Shown here: one piece after another, positions 1-9,116 of the stretch
Numbering within the stretch: the stretch's first letter is position 1
How the letters are laid out: every line of letters starts with the position of its first letter
Assembly: GCF_020075545.1 (NCBI RefSeq)
Contig: NZ_JAIQZK010000005.1
Location: forward strand, 248,001 to 312,000
Length of the DNA stretch: 64,000 bases
Direction: 5' to 3'
Origin: Nocardioides sp. TRM66260-LWL
Lineage (GTDB): Bacteria > Actinomycetota > Actinomycetes > Propionibacteriales > Nocardioidaceae
Position numbers and translations under genes: made by a program
The notes under the pieces: model-generated
What the model was told of the DNA's origin: nothing
Databases searched by the model: none
The model's input: the letters and a program-made list of their open reading frames with translations, nothing else

Positions 1-195
1 GTACGCCGAGACCAGGGCGTCCTGCAGCGCGTCGGCGGCGTCCTCGCGATGGCCGCAGGTGCGCAGGGCGACCGCCCAGAGTCGGTCGCGGTGGCGGCGG
101 AAGAGCTCGGCGAAGGCGTCGGGGTCGCCGGCCACGTGCGCGGCGAGGAGGTCGGCGTCGCTGGGCCCGGACGACCGCGGCGGCTCAGCGTCCAC
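1..195 (-). CDS. sigM: SigM-like ECF RNA polymerase sigma factor (N-terminal part)
   Basis: Only the first ~65 codons are inside the window; the gene runs off the left edge. The reading starts at a GTG at 195 and gives sigma-70 region 2, with DAFAELFRRHRDRLWAVALR followed by an acidic core-binding helix containing DAADALQDALVSAY. Such extracytoplasmic-function sigma factors direct RNA polymerase to stress or envelope promoters. The start overlaps the last 11 nt of the upstream pseudokinase gene, so the two are probably co-transcribed. In mycobacteria sigM likewise sits beside mviN. The family is clear; SigM specifically rests on context. Confidence 0.85.
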   Translation of the reverse strand, partial: MDAEPPRSSGPSDADLLAAHVAGDPDAFAELFRRHRDRLWAVALRTCGHREDAADALQDALVSAY

Positions 196-2194
196 GCACC
201 GCCACCTCGTCGATCTGGCCCTGGAAGCCGTCGCCGACCCGCGGCAGCGACGTCAGCCAGACCAGCAGGTACCGCCCGCGCGCGGCGCGCGTGGGGGTGA
301 GCGTGGCCTGGGTGTCGACGGACTGCTCGACCAGCCGGGTCAGACCCGCGGCTCCGTCGGCAGGAGCCGCGGTGGGGGCGGTGGTCGAGGCGTACAGCGT
401 GACCTCGGTGGGGGCGCCGGTGAGCGTCAGCGTGACCGACTCGACCGTGCGGGTGCGGCCGAGGTCGACCACCAGCCCGAGCCCGGACTTCAGGCCGCCC
501 GGACCGAGGTCCTGGTCGTAGGTGAGGGTGCGCCAGCCGGTGGTCGGGTCGCCGTCGACGGCGAGCGGGGCGAGCTCGGGGTTCTCGCTGGCGGGCTGGC
601 CCTCGGGGTCGAAGTCGCGGGCGCTCAGCCCGGTCAGGGCGGTGGCCGCGGCGGTGGCGCTCGCGCTCGGCGTCGGCTCGTCGGCCGCGGCGGCGGGGTC
701 GGCCTCGCCCAGGGGGCCGCGCCCCCGCACGAGGTTGGTGACGATCACGACCGCGAGGAGCAGGAGCAGCGAGGCCAGGAGCGCGCCCGCGACGCGCAGC
801 CAGCGCCGGCCGGGCACCTCGTCGTCCTCGCCCGGCTCGTCCGACGGGCCCACCGGGCCGATCAGGCCGGGGACGCCGGTGCCCGTGCTCTCGAAGGGCC
901 AGAAGTCGCGCGGGTCGGCCGCGGCCGCGGCGACCGCGTGCGGGCGCGGTCGGCGCTCCGAGGTGGGCGCGAAGAGCGGTCGGGCCGGGACGTCCTCCAG
1001 CGGCGGGGGCGGGGCCGACGGCTCGCGGCGGGCGCCGGGCGCGGCGACCCAGGAGACGTCGTCGTCGCCGAAGATCGGCAGCCCGGCCTCGGTGGGCAGG
1101 TCGGTGGAGCTCGCGTCGGGCGCGTCCGGGTGCGACGGCTGCGGGGTCACCTCGACGTCCGGCTCCGGGACGGCCGGCAGTGCCGCCTCGGTGGGCGGCG
1201 GTCCAGCAGGCTCGGCGGGCTCGGTGGGTGCGGAGCGGTCCGCCGCGGCCGGGGCTGCCGGGGTCGCGACGGTCGGCGCCGCGCCGTCGAGCACCTGCTC
1301 GAGCGGCGCGGTCAGCGGGTCGACGGGCTCCCGCACGGCGAACTCCGGCACCGCGGAGAAGGTGACGGTCTCGTCGCCGCGCACCACCAGCCGGGAGCGG
1401 AGCAGGTCGTCGAGGCCCGCGGGATCGCCGATGAAGTCGCGCAGCACGTCGGAGACGCCCCGGGCGGTCGAGAGGCCGCGCAGGTCGCGGGGGCGCGAGG
1501 GCGAGGGCACGGTGCAGAGCAGCTCGCCGCACAGCTCGTCGAGCGTGCGGGCCACGCCGGCGCGCACCTGACGCGGCCGCAGCAGCCGGCCGTGCTCGCG
1601 TGGTGCCGGCTCCACGCCGGAGCCGGGCGCGCCGGACCAGCGGCCGGTCAGGGCGGCGTAGAGGAGGCGGGCCAGGTCGGCGACGTCGTCCTCGGGGCGC
1701 CCCTGGCCGGTGCCGTGGAGGGCGGCGTCGACGCACAGCCCGATGACCCGCACCGAGCCGGTGCGGTCGACCAGCACGGCCTCGGGCAGCAGCCGGCCGT
1801 GGGGCACGCCGGCCGCGTGGGCGACGGCGATCGCCTCGGCCACCTCGGCGACCAGCCAGGCCGCCGCCCGCGAGCCGAGGTGCCCGCCGGCGGCCAGCAT
1901 GATGTCGAGCGAGGTGCCCGAGCCCCACTCGTTGACGACGAAGCACCGGCCGTCGCGCACGTCGGCGTCGAGCACCCGCAGGATCCGCGGGTCGAGCACC
2001 GCGGCGGAGCGGCGGGCGGCGTCGAGCAGGTCGTCGGCGCGGGGGTCGTCGGCCGCGATCACGTGCAGGGCGACGTCGCGCTCGAGCACGTCGTCCTGGG
2101 CCCGCCAGAAGCGACCTCCCCCGCTCTCGCTGAGGAGGTCGATGAGGCGGTACCGGCCGGCGAGGACGTCACCGGGCCGGTTCGACTGCGGCAC
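185..2194 (-). CDS. MurJ-associated membrane pseudokinase with discoidin-like extracellular domain
   Basis: A 669-aa protein with a protein-kinase-like domain (about residues 10-270), an acidic/proline-rich linker, one membrane segment (LLASLLLLLAVVIVTNLV, near 475-495) and a C-terminal extracellular beta-rich domain resembling coagulation-factor C-type modules. Kinase catalytic residues are absent: VAxK reads VALHVI, the HRD region reads PHGRLLPEAV, and no DFG follows. It is therefore a pseudokinase. In Mycobacterium tuberculosis the equivalent domain is fused to the C-terminus of MviN and binds the FHA protein FhaA to control lipid II flipping. Here it is a separate gene 54 bp after murJ. 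GTG start with GGAGG upstream; a possible internal -10 (TACGAT) lies at 2239-2244. Confidence 0.85.
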   Translation of the reverse strand: MPQSNRPGDVLAGRYRLIDLLSESGGGRFWRAQDDVLERDVALHVIAADDPRADDLLDAARRSAAVLDPRILRVLDADVRDGRCFVVNEWGSGTSLDIMLAAGGHLGSRAAAWLVAEVAEAIAVAHAAGVPHGRLLPEAVLVDRTGSVRVIGLCVDAALHGTGQGRPEDDVADLARLLYAALTGRWSGAPGSGVEPAPREHGRLLRPRQVRAGVARTLDELCGELLCTVPSPSRPRDLRGLSTARGVSDVLRDFIGDPAGLDDLLRSRLVVRGDETVTFSAVPEFAVREPVDPLTAPLEQVLDGAAPTVATPAAPAAADRSAPTEPAEPAGPPPTEAALPAVPEPDVEVTPQPSHPDAPDASSTDLPTEAGLPIFGDDDVSWVAAPGARREPSAPPPPLEDVPARPLFAPTSERRPRPHAVAAAAADPRDFWPFESTGTGVPGLIGPVGPSDEPGEDDEVPGRRWLRVAGALLASLLLLLAVVIVTNLVRGRGPLGEADPAAAADEPTPSASATAAATALTGLSARDFDPEGQPASENPELAPLAVDGDPTTGWRTLTYDQDLGPGGLKSGLGLVVDLGRTRTVESVTLTLTGAPTEVTLYASTTAPTAAPADGAAGLTRLVEQSVDTQATLTPTRAARGRYLLVWLTSLPRVGDGFQGQIDEVAVRGR

Positions 2195-2248
2195 GCGACC
2201 TCCTCGACCCGGGAGCGGCTCGACCGCCGCTCGCGGCCATCGTAGGCG

Positions 2249-3928
2249 TCAGGCGCGGGCGCCGGGACGCAGCCGTCGGGTGAGCACGTCGACCACGTCG
2301 GTGACCTCGGTGAGCCGCAGCGCGCGGGCCGCGAGCAGCAGCACGCCCGCCTCGACCGCGGTGACCAGCGCGCCCTCGACGATCGCCGAGGGCCAGCCGG
2401 ACGGGCCGCCGCGGCCGAGCAGTCGGTGCACGGCGAGCACGACGAGGCCGGCGACGAGGGTCGCGACCAGCACCGCGAGGCCCAGGCGGACGGCGAAGCG
2501 GGTGAGGCGGCGACCCTCGAGTCCGCCGGTGCGACGTCGCAGCACCGAGAACCCGAGCACGCTGCCCACGAGGTAGGAGCAGGTGTAGGCCGCGACGAGG
2601 GCGGGCGCGGTGTGCTCGGGATCGGTGAGGTGCACCAGCACGAGCGCCACGACGACGTTCGTCAGCGCCACCCAGCACTGGTTGACGAAGACCGTGCGGG
2701 TCTCCTCGATCGCGTAGAAGCCGCGCAGCAGCACGTAGTGCACGGTGAAGAGCACGATGCCGGGGCCGAAGAGGGCGAGGGTCGGCACGAGGAGGTCGAC
2801 GTCGCTGGCCGTGCCGGCGGCGCCGTGCAGCATCACCCGCGCGATCGGCTCGGCCACCAGCGGCAGCAGCGCCGCGAACGGGACGATCAGCACCAGCGCG
2901 CTGCGCAGCACGCCGCCGAGCACCCGGCTGAGGCGGCGCAGGTCGCCGTCGGCGGCGCTCGCGGACAGGTCGGGCAGCACCGCGGTGGCCAGGGAGACCG
3001 TGACGATGCCGTGCGGCACCATCACGATCAGGAATGCGAGCGAGTAGACGGTGTAGCCGGTTCCGGACGCCCCCTCGGCCACGCCGCCGGACGCCAGCCG
3101 GACGATCACCGCGTAGGCGATCTGGTTCACCACGACGAAGGCGACCGTCCAGACCGCCAGCCGGGCGGTGCGGCCCAGGCCGGTGCCCCGCAGGTCGAAC
3201 CGCGGCCGCAGGCGCACGCCCGCCGCGCGGAGGTAGGGCAGCAGGATGAGCAGCTGCGCCGCGATGCCGATCGTCGAGCCGACCCCGAGCACCAGCTCCT
3301 GGGTCGTGGAGTAGGCGCCGCGCGCCTCGTCGCCCAGCGCCGGGCCGAAGACCACGAGGTAGCCCACGAGCACCGCGATCGACACCACGTTGTTCGCGAT
3401 CGGCGCCCACATCATGGGTCCGAAGCGGCCGCGGGCGTTGAGCACCTGGCCCACCAGCACGAACATCCCGTAGAAGAACACCTGCGGCAGGCAGTAGCGC
3501 GTGAGGTCGATGATCGAGGCCCGCTGCGCCGCCAGGCCGGGCGCGTCGTACGCGCTGCTGAGGTAGACGTCGAGCAGAAGCGGCGCGAGCAGCATGAGCA
3601 GCGCGGTGACGGCCACCAGGAAGACGAAGGCGACCGTGACGATCCGGTCGATGTAGGCGGCCCCGCCGTCGGCATCCTCCTTGGCCGCCCGCACCAGCTG
3701 CGGCACGAGCACGGCGTTGAAGACGCCGCCGGCCAGCAGGATGTAGAGCATGTTCGGGATCGTGTTGGCGATCGTGAACAGCTCGGCGTGCAGGCTGACG
3801 CCCAGGGCCGCGGCCAGCAGACCGGCCCGCACGAAGCCGCTCAGCCGCGAGACCACGGTGCCGGCCGCCATCACCGCGCTCGCCGACAGCAGACGTCGGG
3901 ACGTCGAGGGCGCGGCGAGGTGGCTCAT
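2249..3928 (-). CDS. murJ: MurJ lipid II flippase
   Basis: A 559-aa polytopic membrane protein of the MurJ/MviN (MOP exporter) family, which moves lipid II across the cytoplasmic membrane for peptidoglycan synthesis. The N-terminal region (VSRLSGFVRAGLLAAALG) and the following run of about 14 hydrophobic segments are typical. ATG start at 3928 overlaps the stop of the DUF6049 gene by 4 nt (ATGA), indicating translational coupling. Length fits a MurJ without the fused kinase domain seen in mycobacteria; that domain is encoded by the next gene. Confidence 0.95.
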   Translation of the reverse strand: MSHLAAPSTSRRLLSASAVMAAGTVVSRLSGFVRAGLLAAALGVSLHAELFTIANTIPNMLYILLAGGVFNAVLVPQLVRAAKEDADGGAAYIDRIVTVAFVFLVAVTALLMLLAPLLLDVYLSSAYDAPGLAAQRASIIDLTRYCLPQVFFYGMFVLVGQVLNARGRFGPMMWAPIANNVVSIAVLVGYLVVFGPALGDEARGAYSTTQELVLGVGSTIGIAAQLLILLPYLRAAGVRLRPRFDLRGTGLGRTARLAVWTVAFVVVNQIAYAVIVRLASGGVAEGASGTGYTVYSLAFLIVMVPHGIVTVSLATAVLPDLSASAADGDLRRLSRVLGGVLRSALVLIVPFAALLPLVAEPIARVMLHGAAGTASDVDLLVPTLALFGPGIVLFTVHYVLLRGFYAIEETRTVFVNQCWVALTNVVVALVLVHLTDPEHTAPALVAAYTCSYLVGSVLGFSVLRRRTGGLEGRRLTRFAVRLGLAVLVATLVAGLVVLAVHRLLGRGGPSGWPSAIVEGALVTAVEAGVLLLAARALRLTEVTDVVDVLTRRLRPGARA

Positions 3929-6354
3929 CGGACGGGCTCCTGGGGTCGGGGGTCGCTGAGGGCGCCGTCGACGCCGTCCGGGGCGGCCCCGCGGCGCCGG
4001 GCCCGCAGCCGGCGCACCGTGCGGAGCGCGACGGTGCCGAAGAGCAGCGTCAGGCCGACGGCCAGGAACAGCCAGATCACCATGCTGACCTGGGCGGACC
4101 GCACCGGCACGGCCACCCGGCCGCCCAGCGGGCGGTCGTCACGGTCGGCCAGCAGCAGCGAGGCGTTGTGCACGCCGGCCTGGTCGCTGACGGCGTCGAG
4201 CAGGACGGTGGCGCGTCCGCGGGCGGGGAGCCGCAGCGGCGCGGGGGTGCTGATCCGCAGCGGGGCCGACGACTGCGCCACGATGCGCACCTCCACCGGC
4301 ACCGGCAGGCCGTTGACGACGCTGGCGGAGAAGCGGCCGGTGGCGCTGGAGAGCGTGACGCCGCGCGGCGCGCTGATCCGCACCCGGTCGAGGGTGCGCT
4401 GGACGGCGCGCTGCCCGGCGCGGGCCCGCGCGAGGGCGCTGGCGCTGCCCCGGGCCCCGTAGGAGACCGTCGCGACCGCCTCGCGCTCCACCACGCCGCC
4501 GATGCGGTCGTTGAGCGGCAGGATCGCGTCGAGCACCGACCCGGCGCGGGCCAGCGCCTGCGCGGCGGCGAACCGGGGACCGTCGATCTCCAGCGCCTCC
4601 ACGGACGCGGGGTACCGCAGGCGGCTCGCCGCCACGGTCTGCGAGGGCCCGCTCTGCGGCAGGAGGGTGAGGTCGCGGTAGGACAGCCACGGCGCGCGGA
4701 GCCCGGCGGCGAAGCCCGCCGGGTCCGCGGGGCCCCAGCCGTCGGGGAGGGCGACGACCAGCGGACGGCGTCCGCCGGTCGGCAGCAGCCGCAGCGCCGC
4801 CTCCGCGAGGATCCGCTGGCGCAGCGCGACGTCGCCGCGCGCGGGGGTCGGGCCCGGCCCGCCGTCGGCGGCCGCGGCGGAGGCGAGGATCGCCGGCGTG
4901 CTCCCGAGCCGGACGACGGGCGGCAGGGCGCGGACCGCGCTCGACGGTCGGCTGATCGCGCGGTCGGCGAGCACGACGGTGGCCGGACGTCGCCCGTCGC
5001 CGCCGCCGACCAGGGCGAGCGCCTCGGGGCTGAGGTAGCCGTCGGGCGCGGCGGCGGCCGGGCTCGAGGTCAGGCCGCGGGCCTGCAGCGCCGCGGCGGA
5101 GCGGTCGGCCAGCGCGGGGTAGAGGCGGGCGTCGTGCCGGGCGAGGCCGGAGAGATCGGGGTCGCCGTAGGGCAGGGCGAGGACCGTCGCGCCGCGCAGC
5201 GCCTCGAGCGCCCGCGGCAGCCAGCGCTGGGCCGCCGCCGCGGCCGCAGCGACCACCGGGTCGCGCAGCCGGCCGGTGGCGGCGGGGGCAGGGGTTGCGC
5301 CGGCGGTCGCGCTCGGGGTCGCGCTAGGGGCCGCGGCGGCAGCCGACGACGGGTCCTCGCCGGGATCGATCGCGGTGCCCGTCGGGCTCGTGGTGGCGGT
5401 CGTGGGCGACGCGCTTGCCGTCGGCTGACCGTCCTCGCGCAGCGTGCTGGCCAGCGAGCGTCCGCGGTCGCCGCCCGCGATCTGCTCGACCGCGTCGAGC
5501 AGGGCGGGGTCCAGCAGCCAGGTGGCCGAGGGCAGCTGACGGCCGACGTCGACGAGCCGGTCGAGCCGGCCGCCGGGCCGCAGCAGGCCGGTCCACTCGC
5601 GCAGCCGGCCGATGGATCCGTCGGCAGCGTAGGCCACGCGCTGCCGCAGCGGCACGACGAGCGACGCCGGCAGCGGGGTGGGGCGCACGGCCCGGACGCC
5701 CCCGCGGGTCTCGCGGCGCGAGCCGACGAGCGGCAGGAACGTGCGCGCGCGCCCGTCGGCGGTGTCGTCCCGGCCGTCGGGCCCCTCGCCGAGCGCGTGG
5801 ACGCCGAACCAGTACACGCCCGGCTCGCTCACGCGCAGGCGGCGGATCGGGATGCTGATGCGGTAGCTGGCCGACGCGCCCGGCGCGAGCCGCTCGATGG
5901 TGCGGTCGGGGCCGCCGTCGGTGCGCCGGTCGCCGACCGGGGCGGACGGGTCGGTGCCCACAGCGTCGGCGAGCTCGGGCGCGGTGGTGAGGGGGGCGTC
6001 GGAGACGAACGGGTAGAGGTTCACCCGTGACCACGCCACCGAGTCGCGGTTGGTGACGCGTCCGGTGACGACCACCGAGCCGCGGTCGCCGGGCTGCAGC
6101 TGGGACGGGGTGAGGGTGTCGATGCGCACCGCGAGCGGCTCGGTGCCGGCGTCGACCCGCGCTGCGGGCCGCTGCGCCGCCCGGGCGGGTCCGGCGGTGG
6201 CCGGGGCGGCGGCGAGCAGCGTCGTCACCAGCACGAGCAGGGCGCCGACCGCGACGAGCAGCGCCGCCGGCGAACGCTTCGACGCGCCGGGTGGGACCCC
6301 GGGCCCCGCGGGCCGATCGACGCCGGCCGGCGTCGTCGAGCGGAGGCGGGGCAC
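3925..6354 (-). CDS. DUF6049 family secreted/membrane protein
   Basis: An 809-aa protein with an N-terminal signal segment (ALLVAVGALLVLVTTLLAAA), a large extracellular part containing an Ala/Ser/Thr/Pro-rich low-complexity stretch near residues 310-365, and a C-terminal membrane anchor (VIWLFLAVGLTLLFGTVAL) with a basic cytoplasmic tail. It corresponds by position to Rv3909 of M. tuberculosis, always beside mviN, so a role in envelope assembly is inferred; no catalytic motif is visible. GTG start at 6354 lies 6 nt after a TAGAGT -10 box (6361-6366), suggesting a leaderless mRNA that continues into murJ, the pseudokinase and sigM. Confidence 0.85.
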   Translation of the reverse strand: MPRLRSTTPAGVDRPAGPGVPPGASKRSPAALLVAVGALLVLVTTLLAAAPATAGPARAAQRPAARVDAGTEPLAVRIDTLTPSQLQPGDRGSVVVTGRVTNRDSVAWSRVNLYPFVSDAPLTTAPELADAVGTDPSAPVGDRRTDGGPDRTIERLAPGASASYRISIPIRRLRVSEPGVYWFGVHALGEGPDGRDDTADGRARTFLPLVGSRRETRGGVRAVRPTPLPASLVVPLRQRVAYAADGSIGRLREWTGLLRPGGRLDRLVDVGRQLPSATWLLDPALLDAVEQIAGGDRGRSLASTLREDGQPTASASPTTATTSPTGTAIDPGEDPSSAAAAAPSATPSATAGATPAPAATGRLRDPVVAAAAAAAQRWLPRALEALRGATVLALPYGDPDLSGLARHDARLYPALADRSAAALQARGLTSSPAAAAPDGYLSPEALALVGGGDGRRPATVVLADRAISRPSSAVRALPPVVRLGSTPAILASAAAADGGPGPTPARGDVALRQRILAEAALRLLPTGGRRPLVVALPDGWGPADPAGFAAGLRAPWLSYRDLTLLPQSGPSQTVAASRLRYPASVEALEIDGPRFAAAQALARAGSVLDAILPLNDRIGGVVEREAVATVSYGARGSASALARARAGQRAVQRTLDRVRISAPRGVTLSSATGRFSASVVNGLPVPVEVRIVAQSSAPLRISTPAPLRLPARGRATVLLDAVSDQAGVHNASLLLADRDDRPLGGRVAVPVRSAQVSMVIWLFLAVGLTLLFGTVALRTVRRLRARRRGAAPDGVDGALSDPRPQEPVR

Positions 6355-6360
6355 GCGTCG

Positions 6361-6392
6361 ACTCTAGGCCAGGGACGAGCCCTCGTTAGACT
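6361..6392. promoter_or_regulatory. divergent leaderless -10 boxes
   Basis: Two -10 boxes face away from each other in the 46-bp space between the DUF6049 gene and pcnA: TAGAGT on the minus strand at 6361-6366 (6 nt before GTG at 6354) and TAGACT on the plus strand at 6387-6392 (8 nt before GTG at 6401). Neither side has room for a Shine-Dalgarno leader. Confidence 0.65.
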
Positions 6393-6400
6393 CCCCGCCC

Positions 6401-7879
6401 GTGTCCCAGGCCCCCGCACCGCTCACCATCGTGGAGGTGCAGCGTGCGGTGACGGCCGAGCTGGACCGGCTCGCGCCCGTGCTCGACGAGCTCGGTCGTC
6501 GCTTCGCCGAGGCCGGGCACGAGCTCGCGCTGGTGGGCGGCCCCGTCCGCGACGCGATGCTGGGCCGCCGCCACACCGACCTCGACCTCACCACCTCCGC
6601 GCGCCCGGAGCAGACCGAGCGGCTGCTGCGCGGCTGGGCCGACGCGGTGTGGGACATGGGCCGCGCCTTCGGCACCATCGGCTGCCGTCGCGGCGAGTAC
6701 CAGGTGGAGATCACCACCTACCGGTCCGAGACCTACGACCCCGAGAGCCGCAAGCCCGACGTCGACTTCGGAGACACCCTCGCCGGCGACCTGGGGCGAC
6801 GCGACTTCACCGTCAACGCGATGGCCGTGACGCTGCCCGACCGCGAGGTCGTCGACCTGTTCGGCGGCGTCGTCGACCTCGCCCACGGGGTGCTGCGCAC
6901 GCCGGGACGCCCCGAGGACTCCTTCTCCGACGACCCCCTGCGCATGCTGCGCGCGGCCCGGTTCGCCGCCCAGCTCGGCTTCGAGGTCGACGCCCCGGTG
7001 CTCGCCGCGATGCGCGCGATGGCCGACCGCATCTCGATCGTCTCCGCCGAGCGGGTGCGCGACGAGCTGGTCAAGCTGATCTGCGCGCCCGACCCGGTGC
7101 GCGGCCTCGCCGTGCTGGTCGAGAGCGGCCTGGCCGAGCGCGTCCTGCCCGAGCTTCCGGCCCTCGCTCTGGAGCGCGACGAGCACCACCGACACAAGGA
7201 CGTCTACGAGCACAGCCTCCGGGTGCTCGAGCAGGCCATCGACCTGGAGCACCGGCTCGGCGAGGGCCCGGACCTCCTCGTCCGGCTCGCCGCGCTCCTG
7301 CACGACGTCGGCAAGCCGCGCACCCGGCGCTTCCTCGACGACGGCACCGTCACCTTCCACCACCACGACGTCGTCGGCGCCAAGATCACCCGCAAGCGGA
7401 TGCAGGCGCTGCGCTTCTCCAACGACCAGATCGACGCCGTCTCGCGGCTCGTCGAGCTGCACCTGCGCTTCCACGGGTACGGCTCGGGGGAGTGGACCGA
7501 CGCCGCGGTGCGGCGCTACGTGCGCGACGCCGGCGACCAGCTCGAGCGGCTGCACATCCTCACCCGCGCCGACTGCACCACCCGCAACCGGCGCAAGGCC
7601 GCGCGGCTGCAGCGCACCTACGACGAGCTCGAGGAGCGGATCGCCCGGCTCGCCGAGCAGGAGGAGCTCGACGCGATCCGCCCCGACCTCGACGGCAACG
7701 CGATCATGGGCATCCTCGGCATCGGCCCGGGACGCGACGTCGGCCGCGCCTACGCCTTCCTGCTCGAGCTGCGGATGGACGAGGGGCCGCAGACGCCCGA
7801 GTCCGCCGAGGCCGCGCTGCGCGCCTGGTGGGCCGCTCAGCAGGACGCGCAGCAGGACGCGACGGCCGCCGACGCCTGA
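6401..7879 (+). CDS. pcnA: CCA tRNA nucleotidyltransferase
   Basis: A 492-aa class II nucleotidyltransferase that adds or repairs the 3' CCA end of tRNAs. The nucleotide-binding motif GGPVRDAM (residues 46-53) and the metal-binding DLD (60-62) are present, followed by the RNA-binding head/neck region and an HD phosphohydrolase domain (LLHDVGKPRTRR near 295-306) typical of actinobacterial and some other bacterial CCA enzymes. GTG start chosen from the -10 box just upstream. In actinobacteria this gene (often named pcnA or cca) is regularly divergent from the mviN cluster, as here. Confidence 0.95.
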   Translation: MSQAPAPLTIVEVQRAVTAELDRLAPVLDELGRRFAEAGHELALVGGPVRDAMLGRRHTDLDLTTSARPEQTERLLRGWADAVWDMGRAFGTIGCRRGEYQVEITTYRSETYDPESRKPDVDFGDTLAGDLGRRDFTVNAMAVTLPDREVVDLFGGVVDLAHGVLRTPGRPEDSFSDDPLRMLRAARFAAQLGFEVDAPVLAAMRAMADRISIVSAERVRDELVKLICAPDPVRGLAVLVESGLAERVLPELPALALERDEHHRHKDVYEHSLRVLEQAIDLEHRLGEGPDLLVRLAALLHDVGKPRTRRFLDDGTVTFHHHDVVGAKITRKRMQALRFSNDQIDAVSRLVELHLRFHGYGSGEWTDAAVRRYVRDAGDQLERLHILTRADCTTRNRRKAARLQRTYDELEERIARLAEQEELDAIRPDLDGNAIMGILGIGPGRDVGRAYAFLLELRMDEGPQTPESAEAALRAWWAAQQDAQQDATAADA

Positions 7880-7921
7880 GACGTCGGCCGTCCGCGGGGC
7901 GGCGCGGCTAGGTTGCCGCGC

Positions 7922-8392
7922 ATGACCGACACGTACGAGGCCCTCCTCGAGGACTCCATCGAGATCGCCGCTCCCCCCGCTCGCGTCTGGGCCCTGGTCA
8001 CCGACCTGCCCGCGATGTCCGCGCGCAGCCCCCAGGTCGTCCGCACCAAGGTCAAGGGCGGCGTGGTCCGCGAGGGCGCGACCTTCTCGAACCTCAACCG
8101 CGACCGGTTCCTCTTCTGGCCGACGTCCGGGAAGGTGGTCACGTTCGAGCCCGAGCGCCGCTTCGCGTTCAAGATCCGCGAGAACCGCACCGTGTGGTCC
8201 TTCGAGCTCGAGCCCACCGCCGACGGCGGCACCCGCCTGACCCAGCGCCGCGAGACCCCCCAGGGCATCTCGGACGTCTCGATGCGGCTGACGAAGATCG
8301 CCTTCGGCGGCCAGCCGAAGTTCACCACCGGCCTCCGCAGCGGCATGCGGCAGACCCTCGAGGCGCTCAAGGCGGAGGCCGAGCGCGGCTGA
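7922..8392 (+). CDS. SRPBCC family protein
   Basis: A 156-aa single-domain START/Bet v1-like (SRPBCC) protein, beginning MTDTYEALLEDSIEIAAPPA and containing the typical APPARVWALVTDLPAMSARSP opening helix-grip element and a beta-sheet half with RLTQRRETP. Members bind hydrophobic ligands or act as cyclases; no specific ligand can be read here. ATG at 7922 is preferred over an in-frame TTG at 7913 because a TAGGTT -10 box (7909-7914) sits 7 nt before it, which would make the mRNA leaderless. Confidence 0.85.
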   Translation: MTDTYEALLEDSIEIAAPPARVWALVTDLPAMSARSPQVVRTKVKGGVVREGATFSNLNRDRFLFWPTSGKVVTFEPERRFAFKIRENRTVWSFELEPTADGGTRLTQRRETPQGISDVSMRLTKIAFGGQPKFTTGLRSGMRQTLEALKAEAERG

Positions 8393-8400
8393 CCCCGGGG

Positions 8401-8421
8401 ACCGTCCGGTCGCCGGACGGT
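8401..8421 (+). terminator. perfect hairpin after SRPBCC gene
   Basis: ACCGTCCGG / CCGGACGGT forms a perfect 9-bp stem with a TCG loop 9 nt after the stop codon. There is no T-run, as is common in high-GC actinobacteria, so termination is inferred. Confidence 0.5.
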
Positions 8422-8453
8422 TCGGGCTGCCGGTCGCGGGGCATGCCGGACGG

Positions 8454-9098
8454 GTGACCTCCGCCGTTCCGGATCCCGCGCCGCTGCTCGCGGCGACCGA
8501 CCTGCACCACCGCTGGGACGACGAGCCCGTGCTGGCCGGCCTCTCCGTCGCGGTGCGCCCCGGGGAGGTCGTGGCGGTCGTCGGCGCGAACGGCTCGGGC
8601 AAGTCGACGCTGCTCGGCGGGCTCGCCGGACGTCACGCGCTCGACCGCGGGGTGATCGAGCGGCACGGACGCCCCAGCGACGTCACCTCGCGGGCGCACC
8701 TGCGGGCCGTGCACGCGCTGCTCGGCGACACCGCGTGGCTGCCGAGCCTGACGGTGCTCGACCACCTGACGCTGCTGGCCGGTCGTCCGGGTGCGGCCGC
8801 CGAGGAGGCCGTGCTCGCGGCCCTCGCGGCCCTCGCGGCGCTCGGCGTGGACGCCGTCGCCGACCGCACGCCCGCCTCGCTCAGCAGCGGCCAGCGCCAG
8901 CGGGTCGTCCTGGCCACCGCCGCCGTCCGGCCGTGGGAGGTGCTGCTGCTCGACGAGCCCGAGCGCCACCTCGACCGCGAGGCCACCGCCCGGCTCGGCG
9001 GGTGGGTGCGGGCCCTGGTCGGCGAGGATCGCGCCGCGCTCGTCGCCACCCACGATCGTGGGCTCGAGGCCGCGGCCGACCGCCTCGTCCGGCTGTGA
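8454..9098 (+). CDS. ABC transporter ATP-binding protein
   Basis: A 214-aa ABC ATPase with Walker A GANGSGKST (about residues 44-52), signature LSSGQRQR, Walker B VLLLDEPERHLD and the switch His in VATHD. It would energise a membrane partner; the only candidate nearby is the membrane protein beginning 18 nt after its stop, so the pair probably forms one exporter. The short length is that of a stand-alone nucleotide-binding subunit. GTG start at 8454; the substrate cannot be deduced. Confidence 0.9.
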   Translation: MTSAVPDPAPLLAATDLHHRWDDEPVLAGLSVAVRPGEVVAVVGANGSGKSTLLGGLAGRHALDRGVIERHGRPSDVTSRAHLRAVHALLGDTAWLPSLTVLDHLTLLAGRPGAAAEEAVLAALAALAALGVDAVADRTPASLSSGQRQRVVLATAAVRPWEVLLLDEPERHLDREATARLGGWVRALVGEDRAALVATHDRGLEAAADRLVRL

Positions 9099-9116
9099 GC
9101 GTCCGGTGAGCGTCCG

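Noticed and set aside
59..2245. Long plus-strand open frame (728 aa) opposite the pseudokinase gene
   Set aside because: Arg/Gly/Gln-rich composition typical of the antisense of a high-GC gene; no domain, while the minus strand encodes a clear kinase-like protein.
7913..7921. TTG start for the SRPBCC protein
   Set aside because: The TTG is inside the -10 box; ATG at 7922 fits leaderless initiation better.
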